Assembly: GCF_035818615.1 (NCBI RefSeq)
Contig: NZ_JAYKZY010000002.1
Span: 870,501 to 934,500 of the forward strand
Reading direction: 5' to 3'
Origin: Sphingobium sp. CR2-8
GTDB taxonomy: Bacteria; Pseudomonadota; Alphaproteobacteria; Sphingomonadales; Sphingomonadaceae
DNA length: 64,000 nt
The notes below the pieces were generated by a model that was not told where the DNA came from, ran no database searches, and saw only the letters and a program-made list of their open reading frames with translations. The position numbers and the translations under genes are program-made. Positions 26,603 to 36,725 of this stretch are shown piece by piece; positions within the stretch are counted from its first letter, which is position 1, and the number at the start of each line of letters is the position of its first letter.

Positions 26603-28087
26603 ATGTCGCTCTGGATGGCCGATTCGCTCGCCCGCGCGCCCGCTGCGGCGCTAACGGACTGGCGCACACGCCTGCGCGACTGGGCCGATGAAGTCGACCT
26701 GACGCCCGATCTAGGCCAGCGCGTCGGCAGTCTCACCTGGTTCCGGGGCCTCGCCACCTGCTTCGGCCTCTGCGCCACCGCCCTCTATCTTTCGCCCGCC
26801 TTCCAGCCGATTCCCGGATTGCCCGGCCCGCGCCTGAGCGACGCGCATTATGACGAAGTGCGCAGTCAGATGATCACGCCGCTCGCGCTCGGCGCGGACA
26901 GCGGTCGTCATATGGGCGCGACCGATGCGGTGCAGCCGCTGCGTGAAACGCCCGAACGCCCGCAGATAGAGCTCAGCGCCCAGATCGGCAGCAGTGATAC
27001 GCTGGCCCGCGCCCTGTCGCGCGCCGGGGTCAGCGGCGGCGACGTCGCGACGATCACGTCCATGGTCGGTGGCGACATCAGCGAAGGGGGGAAGCCCGGC
27101 ACGCGACTCGATATCGTCCTGGGTCGCCGCGCCAGCCGCGACCGGCCCCGTCCGCTCGACAAGCTGGCTTTCCGCGCCCGGCTGGACCTGGGTCTGGAAC
27201 TGACGCGGGCAGGGGGCGTGCTCTCGGTCAAGCGCATACCCATCCGCGTCGACGATACGCCGCTGCGCATCCAGGGGGTGGTCGGCGACAGCATCTATCG
27301 ATCGGCCCGCGCCGCAGGGGCACCGCCCAAGGCGGTGCAGGCGTTCCTCCGCGTCATTGCGGGGCAGGTGGACCTGGGCGGCATAGCCGCTGGCGACCGC
27401 TATGACATCGTCACCGCATATCGCCGCGCGGAAACCGGGGATGTGGAGGTCGGCGACCTGCTCTATGCCGGGCTGAAGCGCGCGCGTGGCAAGTCGGTCG
27501 ACATGCTCAAATGGACTAAGGACGGCCGCACCGAATGGTTCGAGGCGTCCGGCGTCGGCGAACGACGCGGCGTCCTGTCCGCGCCCGTTTCCGGTCGCAT
27601 GTCGTCGGGCTATGGTCAGCGCCGCCATCCGATATTGGGCTATACCCGCATGCACGCCGGTATCGATTTCGCCGCCCGCTACGGTTCGCCCATCTATGCC
27701 GTGACCGATGGCGTGGTCGCCTTTGCCGGGCGGCATGGCGGCCATGGCAATTATGTCCGTATCCAGCATGGCGGGGGGCTTGCCACCGGCTACGCCCATA
27801 TGAGCCGTATTGCCGCAGCGCCGGGTCAACGGGTGCGGCGCGGCCAAGTGATCGGCTATGTCGGATCGACCGGGCTGTCGACCGGCCCGCATCTCCATTA
27901 CGAACTCTATCGCAACGGCGCGACGGTCAATCCGCTGTCGGTGAAGTTCACCACCACCGCGCAACTGGCAGGCGCGGAACTGTCCGCCTTCCGCGCCCGG
28001 CTGGCGCAATATCAGGGGTTGCGCGTGGGGACGCATGACGCGTTCGCGCAAAAGGCGGAGGCAGGGCCGACCGCATCGGGCAAGTAA
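26603..28087 (+). CDS. M23-family metallopeptidase (peptidoglycan hydrolase)
   Basis: About 494 residues from the ATG at 26603. A cytoplasmic tail, one membrane helix (about 48-68) and a periplasmic region with OapA/LysM-like segments lead to the C-terminal M23 (LytM) domain. Zinc ligands are visible: HxxxD in MHAGIDFAA and HxH in GPHLHYELYRNG. Such enzymes cut peptide cross-links in peptidoglycan during growth or separation. The frame continues upstream to 25976, but that part overlaps the divergent helicase antisense and lacks protein character. The start is uncertain; no clear ribosome binding site is seen. Confidence 0.88.
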   Translation: MSLWMADSLARAPAAALTDWRTRLRDWADEVDLTPDLGQRVGSLTWFRGLATCFGLCATALYLSPAFQPIPGLPGPRLSDAHYDEVRSQMITPLALGADSGRHMGATDAVQPLRETPERPQIELSAQIGSSDTLARALSRAGVSGGDVATITSMVGGDISEGGKPGTRLDIVLGRRASRDRPRPLDKLAFRARLDLGLELTRAGGVLSVKRIPIRVDDTPLRIQGVVGDSIYRSARAAGAPPKAVQAFLRVIAGQVDLGGIAAGDRYDIVTAYRRAETGDVEVGDLLYAGLKRARGKSVDMLKWTKDGRTEWFEASGVGERRGVLSAPVSGRMSSGYGQRRHPILGYTRMHAGIDFAARYGSPIYAVTDGVVAFAGRHGGHGNYVRIQHGGGLATGYAHMSRIAAAPGQRVRRGQVIGYVGSTGLSTGPHLHYELYRNGATVNPLSVKFTTTAQLAGAELSAFRARLAQYQGLRVGTHDAFAQKAEAGPTASGK

Positions 28088-28127
28088 GTCCCTTTCCGTA
28101 AAGGGCAGGCTCGGCTAACGCACGGCG

Positions 28128-28907
28128 ATGACTGGTTCGATCACCGCCATCCTGCTTGCAGGCGCTCGCCCCATAGCCGATCCGCTCGCCATCGCGGCGG
28201 GCGTTCCAGTTAAGCCGCTCGTGCCTGTGGGCGGCGAACCCATGATCAACCGACCCGCCCGCGCCCTGTTGGCGCATGCCGCCATCGATCGCGTCATCAT
28301 CCTGACCCAGGCCCCCGAATATTTTGCCGCCGATCCCGCCACCGCCTGGCTCGCCAGCGATCCGCGCGTCCGGTTCGAACGGGGTGGGCAGGGGATTGCC
28401 TCATCGCTGCTGGGGTTGCTGGAAGCGGACGACCTGCCTTTCCCCATCCTGCTGACCACCGCAGACCATGTGCTGCTGGACGCCGCGATGCTGGACCAGT
28501 TCGTCGGGCAAGCGACCGGTGCGGACATCGCCGTCGCCATGGTCGAGCGCGCCACGTTGCTGGCGCGCTATCCGCAGTCGCGCCGGACCTGGCTTAAATT
28601 CCGCGACGGCTGGTGGTCCGGCGCGAACATCTTCTGGTTCGGCAGCGCCAAGGCCCGTCCCATCATCGCGCTGTGGCAGGAAATGGAGCAGGATCGCAAG
28701 AAGGGCTGGAAAATATTGGCCGCTTTCGGGCCGTTCGCCCTGATCGGCGCACTGCTGCGCATGCTGACCCTGCGCGGCGGGATCGCGCGGAGCGGCCGCA
28801 AATTCGGGCTGACCGCGCGGCTGGTGGCGATGGATAGTCCGGAAGCCTGCATCGACGCGGACAAGCCGGAGGACGTGACGCTGATCGAGGCGATCCTGCG
28901 CACATAG
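28128..28907 (+). CDS. NTP-transferase (MobA-like) family protein
   Basis: A 259-residue GT-A fold nucleotidyltransferase. The N-terminus SITAILLAGARP is the nucleotide-binding loop, VPVKPLVPVGGEPMI matches the sugar/nucleotide site, and LLTTADHVLL supplies the metal-binding Asp. The C-terminal half is helical and ends with a conserved CIDADKPEDV. The specific substrate cannot be assigned. The gene stands alone, 40 bp after the M23 gene. Confidence 0.8.
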   Translation: MTGSITAILLAGARPIADPLAIAAGVPVKPLVPVGGEPMINRPARALLAHAAIDRVIILTQAPEYFAADPATAWLASDPRVRFERGGQGIASSLLGLLEADDLPFPILLTTADHVLLDAAMLDQFVGQATGADIAVAMVERATLLARYPQSRRTWLKFRDGWWSGANIFWFGSAKARPIIALWQEMEQDRKKGWKILAAFGPFALIGALLRMLTLRGGIARSGRKFGLTARLVAMDSPEACIDADKPEDVTLIEAILRT

Positions 28908-28922
28908 CGTCGTATGGGGCCG

Positions 28923-29369
28923 TTACTTCCGAAAACGCTCCGCCGCCGCGCAGGCCAATTGGTCGGCGCGCTCGTTTTCCGGGTGGCCGGCATGGCCCTT
29001 GACCCATTGCCACGTCACCTGATGCGGCGCGATGGCCTTCACCAGCGCCTGCCAGATTTCGACATTCTTGACCGGCTTGTTGTCGGCGGTCCGCCAGCCG
29101 CGTTTCTGCCAGCCGAAAATCCATTTGGTGATGCCGTCCAGCACATATTTGCTGTCGGTATAAAGCGTCACGCGGCAAGGTTTCTTGAGCATATTGAGCG
29201 CCTCGACCGCCGCCATCATCTCCATGCGGTTATTGGTAGTCTGCGCTTCGCCGCCCGAAATTTCCTTCTCCGTCGCGCCGAAACGCAGCACGGCCCCCCA
29301 GCCGCCGGGGCCGGGATTGCCCTTGCAGGCGCCGTCTGTGAAAATCTCTACGGTGGGGAGGTCGGTCAT
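28923..29369 (-). CDS. rnhA: Ribonuclease HI
   Basis: A 148-residue enzyme of the usual length. The start [20 protein letters not shown] has the first catalytic Asp; the Glu lies in [12 protein letters not shown], the next Asp in [11 protein letters not shown], and the last His/Asp in [14 protein letters not shown]. It degrades the RNA strand of RNA-DNA hybrids. It is the last gene of the ispH-thrB-rnhA group, with a palindromic repeat between it and thrB. Confidence 0.96.
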   Translation of the reverse strand: MTDLPTVEIFTDGACKGNPGPGGWGAVLRFGATEKEISGGEAQTTNNRMEMMAAVEALNMLKKPCRVTLYTDSKYVLDGITKWIFGWQKRGWRTADNKPVKNVEIWQALVKAIAPHQVTWQWVKGHAGHPENERADQLACAAAERFRK

Positions 29370-29389
29370 TGAAGCGAAAACCTATATTT

Positions 29390-29465
29390 CCGTTCGCCCT
29401 GAGCTTGTCGAAGGGCCATTCTTCTTTGAAGAAGAGAAGGGCTTCGACAGGCTCAGCCCGAACGG
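29390..29465. repeat. Palindromic repeat, family A copy 1 (thrB-rnhA gap)
   Basis: An imperfect inverted repeat with outer arms CCGTTCGCCCTGAGCTTGTC and GGCTCAGCCCGAACGG, containing the internal palindromic core CTTGTCGAAG / CTTCGACAG. It fills most of the gap between rnhA (start 29369) and the end of thrB (29474). Related copies lie at 48766-48819, 55128-55246 and 57809-57927. Confidence 0.85.
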
Positions 29466-29473
29466 GATCATGT

Positions 29474-30451
29474 CTATCGGCCCAGCAATGCCGCTGGTTC
29501 GGCGCTGGCATAGAAGTCCAGCCGGCGCAGATAGGCGAGCGGGTCTTTGCGCGTCACCAGCGCATCGGCGGGTGTGTTGATCCAGTCATAGGCGCGCGTT
29601 AGCAGAAAGCGGAGCGCCGCGCCCCGGCACAATAGGGGGAAGGCGGCGCGCTCGGCATCGCTCAATCCATGCGCCTCCGCATAGCCAGCGCCGATCGCCG
29701 CCCCGCGCGCGCTATACCATGTCGCGCCGTTATTGCTGAAACACCAGGCACTATGGGTGACGGCCAGATCATAGGCGCGAATGTCGGTGCAGCTGAAATA
29801 GAAGTCGATCAGGCCCGTGACCTCTTCGCCCAGCATCAGCACATTGTCGGGGAACAGGTCGGCATGGATCACCGATCGCGGCAGGTCGCCGGGCCAGTGC
29901 GCGTCGAGAAACGCCAGTTCTTTGCCCACACGCGCGGCAAGGCCGGGCTGGATCTGGTCGAAATCGTCGCCGCATTTGGCCGCCAGCGCATGCCAGCCAT
30001 CCTTGTCGAGCGCATTGCGCCGCTCGCCCGCAAAGCCCCGCGCTGCCTTGTGCAGTTCGCCCAGCGCCACGCCCGCCGCGCGGGCTTGGCCCGGGGTCGG
30101 CTCGGTGACGGAAATGCCGGTCAGGAATTCGATCAGGCAGGCGGGACGGCCCGATAATTGTTGCAACCGCTTGCCGTCGCGATCGGCGATGAAGCGGGGC
30201 ACTAGGCAACCGCGCGCGCCCAGATGATCGAGCAGGTCCATGAAGAAAGGCAGGTCCGCCTCATCCACCCGCTTTTCGTACAGGGTCAGGATGTAGCGAT
30301 GGCCCGCACCGTCATGCCCCGTGGTTTCCAGCAGATAATTGCTGTTCTCCACCCCTTCCGCGATCCCCTTGGCCGACACCAGGCGGCCGGCGTCGTAGCG
30401 GGTGAGGAAGGCGTCGATCTCTTCGGCGGGCACATGCGTATAGACGGCCAT
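29474..30451 (-). CDS. thrB: Homoserine kinase (ThrB2 type)
   Basis: A 325-residue protein of the aminoglycoside-phosphotransferase fold used as homoserine kinase in alphaproteobacteria. The start is MAVYTHVPAEEIDAFLTRYD, with EGVENSNYLLET near residue 35. The catalytic loop HADLFPDNVLM (about residue 195) and the metal-binding Asp in GLIDFYFSC follow. It phosphorylates homoserine on the way to threonine. It starts three bases after the ispH stop, so the two form an operon. Confidence 0.93.
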   Translation of the reverse strand: MAVYTHVPAEEIDAFLTRYDAGRLVSAKGIAEGVENSNYLLETTGHDGAGHRYILTLYEKRVDEADLPFFMDLLDHLGARGCLVPRFIADRDGKRLQQLSGRPACLIEFLTGISVTEPTPGQARAAGVALGELHKAARGFAGERRNALDKDGWHALAAKCGDDFDQIQPGLAARVGKELAFLDAHWPGDLPRSVIHADLFPDNVLMLGEEVTGLIDFYFSCTDIRAYDLAVTHSAWCFSNNGATWYSARGAAIGAGYAEAHGLSDAERAAFPLLCRGAALRFLLTRAYDWINTPADALVTRKDPLAYLRRLDFYASAEPAALLGR

Positions 30452-30454
30452 CGC

Positions 30455-31414
30455 TTATGCCGTCTCCAGCCCGCGCGGCAGTTTGAAGGCGATCGTCTCG
30501 CGCGCGGTTTCCACCTGCTCCTCCTCGACCGCGAAACGCTCCGCCAGCCGGTCGACCACTTCGCGTACCAATATTTCCGGGGCGGACGCGCCAGCGGTCA
30601 GGCCCAGCGTTTCGACGCCGTCCAGCCATGCGAAGTCGATTTCCGACGCGCGCTGGATCAGCCGGGCGCGTGTCCCTTCGCGTTCCGCCACTTCGACCAG
30701 TCTCAGCGAATTGGAACTGTTGGGCGCGCCGATGACATAAAGCGCGTCGCATCGCGGCGCGATCGCCTTGACCGACGTCTGGCGATTCGACGTGGCGTAA
30801 CAGATATCCTCGCCCTTGGGCGCGGCGATGGTCGGGAAGCGGCGTTCCAGCACCGCCACGATCGCGGCGGTATCGTCCACCGACAGGGTCGTCTGCGTCA
30901 GGAACGCCAGATTGTCGGCATCGGTCGGCGCAAAGGCCTCGGCGTCCTCGACCGTTTCGATCAGCGTCATCGTGCCTTCGGGCACCTGGCCGAAGGTGCC
31001 GATCACTTCGGGGTGCCCCTTATGGCCGATGAACAGGATATGGCGTCCGGCCTCCACCTGCCGTTCCGCCTGGCGATGCACTTTGCTGACCAGCGGGCAG
31101 GTGGCGTCCAGATAGGACAGGCCACGCTTTTCCGCCTTGGCCGGCACCGCCTTGGGCACGCCATGGGCGGAAAAGACGACCGGCACGCCGTCGGGGACCT
31201 GATCCAGGCTCTCCACGAAAATCGCGCCCTTGGCCTTCAGCCCGTCGACGACGAACTTGTTGTGAACGATCTCGTGGCGGACATAGACCGGCGCGCCATA
31301 GGCCTCGATCGCCTTTTCCACGATGATGATCGCGCGGTCGACTCCCGCGCAAAAGCCGCGCGGCGCGGCGATCAGAAGCTTCATCGGCGGGCGGGCGGAG
31401 GGCGCGTTCGTCAT
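30455..31414 (-). CDS. ispH: 4-hydroxy-3-methylbut-2-enyl diphosphate reductase
   Basis: A 319-residue enzyme. The three cluster-binding Cys are visible in [25 protein letters not shown] and [11 protein letters not shown]. IspH makes IPP and DMAPP in the last step of the MEP isoprenoid pathway. I chose the ATG at 31414 ([14 protein letters not shown]); the in-frame ATG at 31384 ([10 protein letters not shown]) is possible. It leads the ispH-thrB group. Confidence 0.95.
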   Translation of the reverse strand: MTNAPSARPPMKLLIAAPRGFCAGVDRAIIIVEKAIEAYGAPVYVRHEIVHNKFVVDGLKAKGAIFVESLDQVPDGVPVVFSAHGVPKAVPAKAEKRGLSYLDATCPLVSKVHRQAERQVEAGRHILFIGHKGHPEVIGTFGQVPEGTMTLIETVEDAEAFAPTDADNLAFLTQTTLSVDDTAAIVAVLERRFPTIAAPKGEDICYATSNRQTSVKAIAPRCDALYVIGAPNSSNSLRLVEVAEREGTRARLIQRASEIDFAWLDGVETLGLTAGASAPEILVREVVDRLAERFAVEEEQVETARETIAFKLPRGLETA

Positions 31415-31577
31415 GTCCTGCCGCTTAGGCGAATGTTGGGCCAGAGGAAAGGGCGAACCGGCCAGGGCGACAGTGCGAACCCGAAAGCCGCGTCCTTGCG
31501 GTTGCGTGGCGGGCGGCGGATGGATAAGGAAGCGCAAAGCTTCTGGCCTATGGGGCCGTGCGAAGGAATATCTGCCT

Positions 31578-32216
31578 GTGAAAGTGTCTCATATCGCCCT
31601 GACTGCCATGCTCGCTCTGGCCCTGGCAGGCTGTTCGCGCCGGGGTGAAATCGACGCGACCGGCGGGATCGTCGCCGTGCGTTCGGCCTGCCCGACCGCC
31701 GCCGTGCCCGCGCAGACCGGCGATATCACCCTGTTCGATCCTGCGGGCCGCACCGACGCGTCGGCAATCGATGTCGTCGCCAACATCACGAATTTGCGGT
31801 CGACCTGCACCGACGGGGCGCAATTCTATACCGAAGCGACCTTCATCGTGAACGCGCGGCGCAGCGACGCCACCGCGGCGCGGCAGGTGACCTTGCCCTA
31901 TTTCTCGGCCGTGGTGCGCGGCGGCAATGCCGTGGTCGCCAAGCGGGTGGGGCAGGTGACGCTCAATTTCGCGGCGGGCGACTATCGCGCCAGCGCGCAG
32001 GGCCAGGCTGGTTCCTATGTCGACAAGGGCGCGGCCACGCTGCCCGCCGACATCCAGCAGAAGATCGTGCAAAAGCGCAAGGCGGGCGACGCCGACGCCG
32101 CGATCGATCCCTTCGCCCAGCCCGACGTGAAGGCGGCGCTGCTGAAAACCAGTTTCGAACTGCTCGTGGGTTTCAACCTGACCCAGGACCAGCTCCGATA
32201 TAACGCGACGCGTTAA
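31578..32216 (+). CDS. Predicted lipoprotein, unrecognised
   Basis: A 212-residue protein from a GTG start. The lipobox LALAGC puts the acylated Cys at about residue 19. The mature part is beta-rich ([38 protein letters not shown]) with three further Cys. I do not recognise a characterised family. It probably sits in the envelope. A GTG at 31584 is an alternative start. Confidence 0.82.
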   Translation: MKVSHIALTAMLALALAGCSRRGEIDATGGIVAVRSACPTAAVPAQTGDITLFDPAGRTDASAIDVVANITNLRSTCTDGAQFYTEATFIVNARRSDATAARQVTLPYFSAVVRGGNAVVAKRVGQVTLNFAAGDYRASAQGQAGSYVDKGAATLPADIQQKIVQKRKAGDADAAIDPFAQPDVKAALLKTSFELLVGFNLTQDQLRYNATR

Positions 32217-32269
32217 GCGTTTTGTCGACGCTTGCACACTCGTTGCAAAGCCGACTTTTTTGAAGCGAG

Positions 32270-32343
32270 CCTTGTTCCCCGGCGCAGGCCGGGTCCAGTC
32301 CCGCCATGTAGAACTGGACCCCGGCCTGCGCCGGGGAACAAGG
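32270..32343. repeat. Palindromic repeat, family B copy 2 (upstream of argS)
   Basis: An inverted repeat of about 30 bp per arm with the same core as the copy at 8832 (CCCCGGCGCAGGCC followed by GGGTCCAGT). The left arm lacks one G. It lies between the lipoprotein gene and argS, 44 bp before the argS start. Confidence 0.85.
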
Positions 32344-32387
32344 GTTCATGTAAACAAACAGAATCCGTGTTTTCGAGGAACTGCCCC

Positions 32388-34112
32388 GTGTCCCTTTACA
32401 CCCGTTTCACCACCCATCTCGACGCCGTGCTCGACGCGCTGGAGGCCGACGGCACCTTGCCCGCAGGCCTCAACCGCAAGCCGGTGACGGTGGAGCCGCC
32501 GCGCGACCCCAGCCATGGCGATTTGGCCACCAACGCCGCCATGGTGCTGGCCAAGCCCGCAGGCACCAATCCGCGCGCGTTGGCCGACGCGATCGTGACG
32601 AAGCTCCAGGCGCTGGACGAAGTCGAAAGCGCGACCATCGCTGGTCCCGGCTTCATCAACCTGACCCTGACCGACCCGACATGGCGGGCAGAACTGGCCG
32701 CGATCCATGTGGACGCCGCCGATTATGGCCGGTCCGACATCGGGCAGGGTGTGACCGTCAACGTCGAATATGTCTCGGCCAACCCGACCGGCCCCATGCA
32801 TATGGGCCATTGCCGCGGCGCGGTGGTGGGCGATGCGCTCGCAACCTTGTTGGAATATGCCGGGCACAAGGTGACGCGCGAATATTATATCAACGACGCG
32901 GGCGGTCAGGTCGATGTCCTCGCCCGGTCGGCGCATCTGCGCTACCGCGAGGCGCTGGGCGAAAGCATCGCTATCCCCGAAGGCCTTTACCCCGGCGACT
33001 ATCTGGTGCCGGTGGGACAGGCCCTGGCCGCCGAATATGGCGACACCTATGTCGGCGCGCCCGAAAGCGAATGGCTCGTCACCTTCCGCAGCTTCGCCGT
33101 GGAAAAGATGATGGACATGATCCGCAGCGACCTGGCGCTGCTCGGCATCCATCACGACATCTTCTCGTCGGAGGCCGAATTGCAGGCGGCGGGCAAGCCC
33201 GAACAGGCCGAAGCCTGGCTGCGCGCGCATGACCTCGTCTATGATGGCGTGCTCGAAGCACCCAAGGGCGAACTGCCTGATGATTGGGAGCCGGTCGAGC
33301 TGCCGCTGTTCCGATCGACCCGCTTCGGCGACGATCAGGATCGCCCGATCAAGAAGTCGAACGGCAGCTGGACCTATTTCGGCGCGGACATGGCCTATCA
33401 TTACCAGAAGGCCCAGAGCGCGGACCAGTTGATCGACATCTGGGGCGCGGACCATGCCGGCACGGTCAAGCGCATCCAGGCCGCCGTCGCCGCCCTGACG
33501 GAGGGCAAGGCGCGCTTCGACGTCAAGCTCATTCAGATGGTCCGCCTGCTGCGCGACGGCGAGCCGGTGAAAATGTCCAAGCGCGCGGGCAATTTCGTGA
33601 CGCTGGCCGATGTCGTGCAGGAAGTGGGCAAGGATGTCGTCCGCTTCACCATGCTGACGCGCAAGGCTGATGCCCAGATGGACTTCGATTTCGCCAAGGT
33701 GGTGGAGGCGTCGAAGGACAATCCGGTCTTCTACGTCCAATATGCCCATGCGCGGATTTCCTCGCTCGGACGGCGGGCCGAAGAGGCGGGGATCGTCCTG
33801 CCTGCGCCCGACCTGTCCCTTCTTGGGACGGCCGAACTCGCCATCGTCAAGCTCGCGGCGCAGTTCCCGCGCGTGGTGGAGGGGTCTGCCCAGGCCCGCG
33901 AACCGCATCGTATCGCCTTCTATCTCAACGACTTGGCTTCCGCCTTCCACGGATGGTGGAATATGGGCAATGACGATCCACGCGCGCGCGTCATCCTGGC
34001 CGACGATCCGGCGCTCACCGCCACGCGCCTTTTCCTCGCGCAAGGAATAGGGCAGATTATCCGCAACGGGCTGGCGCTGATGGGCGTTGAGGCCCTGACG
34101 GAAATGCAGTGA
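32388..34112 (+). CDS. argS: Arginyl-tRNA synthetase
   Basis: A 574-residue class I synthetase from a GTG start with AGGAA upstream. It has the N-terminal Add1 domain, the HIGH motif as HMGHCRGAVVGD (about 136), a KMSKR signature as VKMSKRAGNFV (about 395), and a C-terminal DALR anticodon-binding domain. It charges tRNA-Arg. The SPOR gene follows 12 bp downstream. Confidence 0.96.
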   Translation: MSLYTRFTTHLDAVLDALEADGTLPAGLNRKPVTVEPPRDPSHGDLATNAAMVLAKPAGTNPRALADAIVTKLQALDEVESATIAGPGFINLTLTDPTWRAELAAIHVDAADYGRSDIGQGVTVNVEYVSANPTGPMHMGHCRGAVVGDALATLLEYAGHKVTREYYINDAGGQVDVLARSAHLRYREALGESIAIPEGLYPGDYLVPVGQALAAEYGDTYVGAPESEWLVTFRSFAVEKMMDMIRSDLALLGIHHDIFSSEAELQAAGKPEQAEAWLRAHDLVYDGVLEAPKGELPDDWEPVELPLFRSTRFGDDQDRPIKKSNGSWTYFGADMAYHYQKAQSADQLIDIWGADHAGTVKRIQAAVAALTEGKARFDVKLIQMVRLLRDGEPVKMSKRAGNFVTLADVVQEVGKDVVRFTMLTRKADAQMDFDFAKVVEASKDNPVFYVQYAHARISSLGRRAEEAGIVLPAPDLSLLGTAELAIVKLAAQFPRVVEGSAQAREPHRIAFYLNDLASAFHGWWNMGNDDPRARVILADDPALTATRLFLAQGIGQIIRNGLALMGVEALTEMQ

Positions 34113-34123
34113 GGCGCTGAAAC

Positions 34124-34846
34124 ATGGGCGATTATGCGCGCGGACGACTGGATCTGGACGATGAGGATCGTCTGCCCTGGCTGGAACCGGCGATCGATGA
34201 CGATGCGGAAGACCCGATTTCGCCCTTGCGGTTGCTTGGCCTGATCCTGCTCGGCCTCGTGCTGATCGGTGCGGTCGTCGCGGGCATATGGTGGATGCAG
34301 AACCGCAACGGCGCAGGCGGTGCGGGCGAAGGCCAGCTGATCGCGGCCCCGACGCAGGACTATAAGATCGCCGCCAACGAAGCCGACGCCAAGAAGTTCG
34401 ATGGCGAAGGCGACGCCAGCTTCGCCGCCAGCGAAGGCGTGCTGCGCGACGGGCGCATCGATCCCAGCCGCGTGCCCGAAGCGCCGATCGCCAAGACCGC
34501 GCCCGCGCCTGCCAAACCCGCGGCTGCCACGCCGAACAAGCCCGCGCAAAGCGTCACGACCCGCGTCACCGACGAAACGAGCGCCCGCCCCGCCGCCGCG
34601 CCCAGGCCGACGGCAGGCGGCGCGATGATCCAGCTGGGCGCCTATGGCAGCGCATCGGGGGCCAAGGATGCCTGGACCAAGCTGTCCAAGCGTTTCGCTT
34701 ATCTCGCCCCCCTCGCCATGACGGTGGAACCGGCGCAGGTCGGCGGCGGCACCGTCTATCGCCTGCGCGCCAGCGCGGGCGGCCAGGCCGGAACGATCTG
34801 CGGCAAGCTCAAGGTCGCGGGCGAAAGCTGCCTGGTGGTCAACTGA
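34124..34846 (+). CDS. SPOR domain-containing protein
   Basis: A 240-residue protein with a cytoplasmic N-terminus, one membrane helix (about 40-60, LLGLILLGLVLIGAVVAGI), a low-complexity Ala/Pro periplasmic linker (about 120-165) and a C-terminal SPOR domain (about 166-240, IQLGAYGSASGAKDAW...). SPOR domains bind denuded glycan at the division site. It is between argS and nagZ, consistent with a cell-wall role. Confidence 0.9.
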   Translation: MGDYARGRLDLDDEDRLPWLEPAIDDDAEDPISPLRLLGLILLGLVLIGAVVAGIWWMQNRNGAGGAGEGQLIAAPTQDYKIAANEADAKKFDGEGDASFAASEGVLRDGRIDPSRVPEAPIAKTAPAPAKPAAATPNKPAQSVTTRVTDETSARPAAAPRPTAGGAMIQLGAYGSASGAKDAWTKLSKRFAYLAPLAMTVEPAQVGGGTVYRLRASAGGQAGTICGKLKVAGESCLVVN

Positions 34847-34923
34847 TCCGTGCTTCCCTATCCTCGCAAAGGGGAGAGGGAACAGGTTGCGCGAACCACC
34901 TGCGTCCCGCTACGATTGCGTCC

Positions 34924-35937
34924 ATGAAACCCGTCATCTTCGGCCTGTCCGGCGCAACACTGACTTCCGACGAGCGCGCCTTCTTCCATGACGCGCAGCC
35001 CGCCGGCTATATCCTGTTCAAGCGGAACATTGCCGACCGGGCGCAATTGCGCGCGCTGACGGACGATCTGCGCAGCCTGCACGGGCGCGAAGACCTGCTG
35101 ATCATGATCGATCAGGAGGGCGGACGCGTCGCGCGGATGCAGGCGCCCGTCTGGCCCAGCTTCCCGCCCGGCGCGGTGTTCGACCGGCTGTACGATCTCT
35201 CCCCGTCCAGCGCGATCGCCGCCGCGCGCGCCAACGCCCATGCCATCGCGCTGACGCTGGCGGAGGTCGGGATCACCGTGGACGCGCTGCCGCTGCTCGA
35301 CGTGCGACAGGATGGGGCCAGCGACATCATGGGCGACCGGACGCTGGGCGCGGAGCCGATGCGGGTGGCGGCGCTGGGCCGCGCCACGCTGGAGGGGCTG
35401 GCCGATGGCGGGGTGGTCGGCATCGTCAAGCATATGCCGGGCCATGGCCGGGCACTGGTGGACAGCCATCTCGACCTGCCGGTGGTCGATGCAGATCTGA
35501 ACGCGCTGGAGACCGACCTCGCCCCCTTCCGCACGCTCAATCAGGCGCCGATCGGGATGACCGCCCATGTCGTCTATACCGCCTGGGACGCACAGCACCC
35601 CGCCAGCCTGTCGCCCACGATCATCGAGGAGATTATCCGGCAACGCATCGGTTTCGACGGACTGTTGATGTCCGACGATCTCGATATGAAGGCGCTGAAC
35701 GGCAGCATCCCCGAACTGGCCGCCGCCGTGGTCGCGGCGGGATGCGACCTGGCGCTCAACTGCTGGGGTCGGATGGACGATATGGTCGGCATCGCCACGC
35801 TGTTGCCGGAAATCACAGATGCGGGCCGGGCGCGGCTCGACCGGGCGATGGCGTCGGTGACGGGACGCGCGGACCAGCCGCCGCTCGATACGCTGCTGGC
35901 CACCCGCGATTCGCTGCTGGACCTGGTAGCCGCTTGA
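34924..35937 (+). CDS. nagZ: Beta-N-acetylhexosaminidase NagZ
   Basis: A 337-residue glycoside hydrolase family 3 enzyme. The first barrel strands include LIMIDQEGGRVARM, the family loop KHMPGHG carries the catalytic His (usually KHFPGHG), and GLLMSDDLDMKAL contains the nucleophile Asp. NagZ removes GlcNAc from recycled muropeptides in the cytoplasm. The scpA start overlaps its stop by TTGA. Confidence 0.94.
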   Translation: MKPVIFGLSGATLTSDERAFFHDAQPAGYILFKRNIADRAQLRALTDDLRSLHGREDLLIMIDQEGGRVARMQAPVWPSFPPGAVFDRLYDLSPSSAIAAARANAHAIALTLAEVGITVDALPLLDVRQDGASDIMGDRTLGAEPMRVAALGRATLEGLADGGVVGIVKHMPGHGRALVDSHLDLPVVDADLNALETDLAPFRTLNQAPIGMTAHVVYTAWDAQHPASLSPTIIEEIIRQRIGFDGLLMSDDLDMKALNGSIPELAAAVVAAGCDLALNCWGRMDDMVGIATLLPEITDAGRARLDRAMASVTGRADQPPLDTLLATRDSLLDLVAA

Positions 35938-36725
35938 CCGACGATCTGTTCCATCCACCGACCATTTTCAGCGCCGGGACGCTGCCCGAAACCCTGAACG
36001 TCAGCTTCGACGCGTGGGAGGGGCCGCTCGACCTGCTGCTCAGCCTCGCGCGCGCGCAGAAGGTGGATCTGCGCGAAATTTCAATACTGGCGCTGACCGA
36101 ACAATATCTGGGGTTCATCGACGGCGCGCGGGAATTGCGGCTGGAACTGGCGGCGGATTATCTCGTGATGGCGGCCTGGCTCGCCTATCTCAAATCCTCG
36201 CTGTTGCTGCCCCGGCAGGAGCAGGAAGATCCCAGCCCCGAAGACCTGGCGCTGCGCCTGCAATTGCGGCTCCAGCGGCTCCATGCGATGCGCGACGCCG
36301 CCGCCCGGCTGATGGCCCGCGACCGGATCGGCCGCGACGTCTTCGCCCGTCGCAAGCCCGAAGGCCTGCGGCTGGTGCGCAAGGCGCAATGGCGCGCCAG
36401 CCTCTACGACCTGATCCAGGCCTATGGCCAGATTCGCGCCCGCACCCAGCCGGTCGTCCATACCATCGCCGTGCGCCCGGTCATGACGCTGGACGAGGCG
36501 ATCCAGCGGGTCGGCAGGCTGGTCGGCGTTGCGATCGACTGGACCCGGCTCGAATCCTTCCTGCCGCCCGATCTCGACGCGCCCAAGGCGAAGTCGGCGC
36601 TCGCCAGCAGCTTCGTCGCGGCGTTGGAACTCGCCCGGCAGGGGCGGCTGGAGATGCGGCAGGACGGTATCTTCGCGCCCCTCTATCTTCGCGCTGCACC
36701 ATCGAATCAAGGTGCTAGGGCATGA
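35934..36725 (+). CDS. scpA: Segregation and condensation protein A
   Basis: A 263-residue kleisin. The TTG start at 35934 overlaps the nagZ stop and gives a start LTDDLFHPPTIFSAG. The family core is VSFDAWEGPLDLLLSLARAQ and VDLREISILALTEQYL. The C-terminal winged helix is near SFVAALELARQGRLEMRQ. ScpA bridges SMC heads in chromosome organisation. The scpB start overlaps its stop (ATGA). Confidence 0.93.
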   Translation: MTDDLFHPPTIFSAGTLPETLNVSFDAWEGPLDLLLSLARAQKVDLREISILALTEQYLGFIDGARELRLELAADYLVMAAWLAYLKSSLLLPRQEQEDPSPEDLALRLQLRLQRLHAMRDAAARLMARDRIGRDVFARRKPEGLRLVRKAQWRASLYDLIQAYGQIRARTQPVVHTIAVRPVMTLDEAIQRVGRLVGVAIDWTRLESFLPPDLDAPKAKSALASSFVAALELARQGRLEMRQDGIFAPLYLRAAPSNQGARA

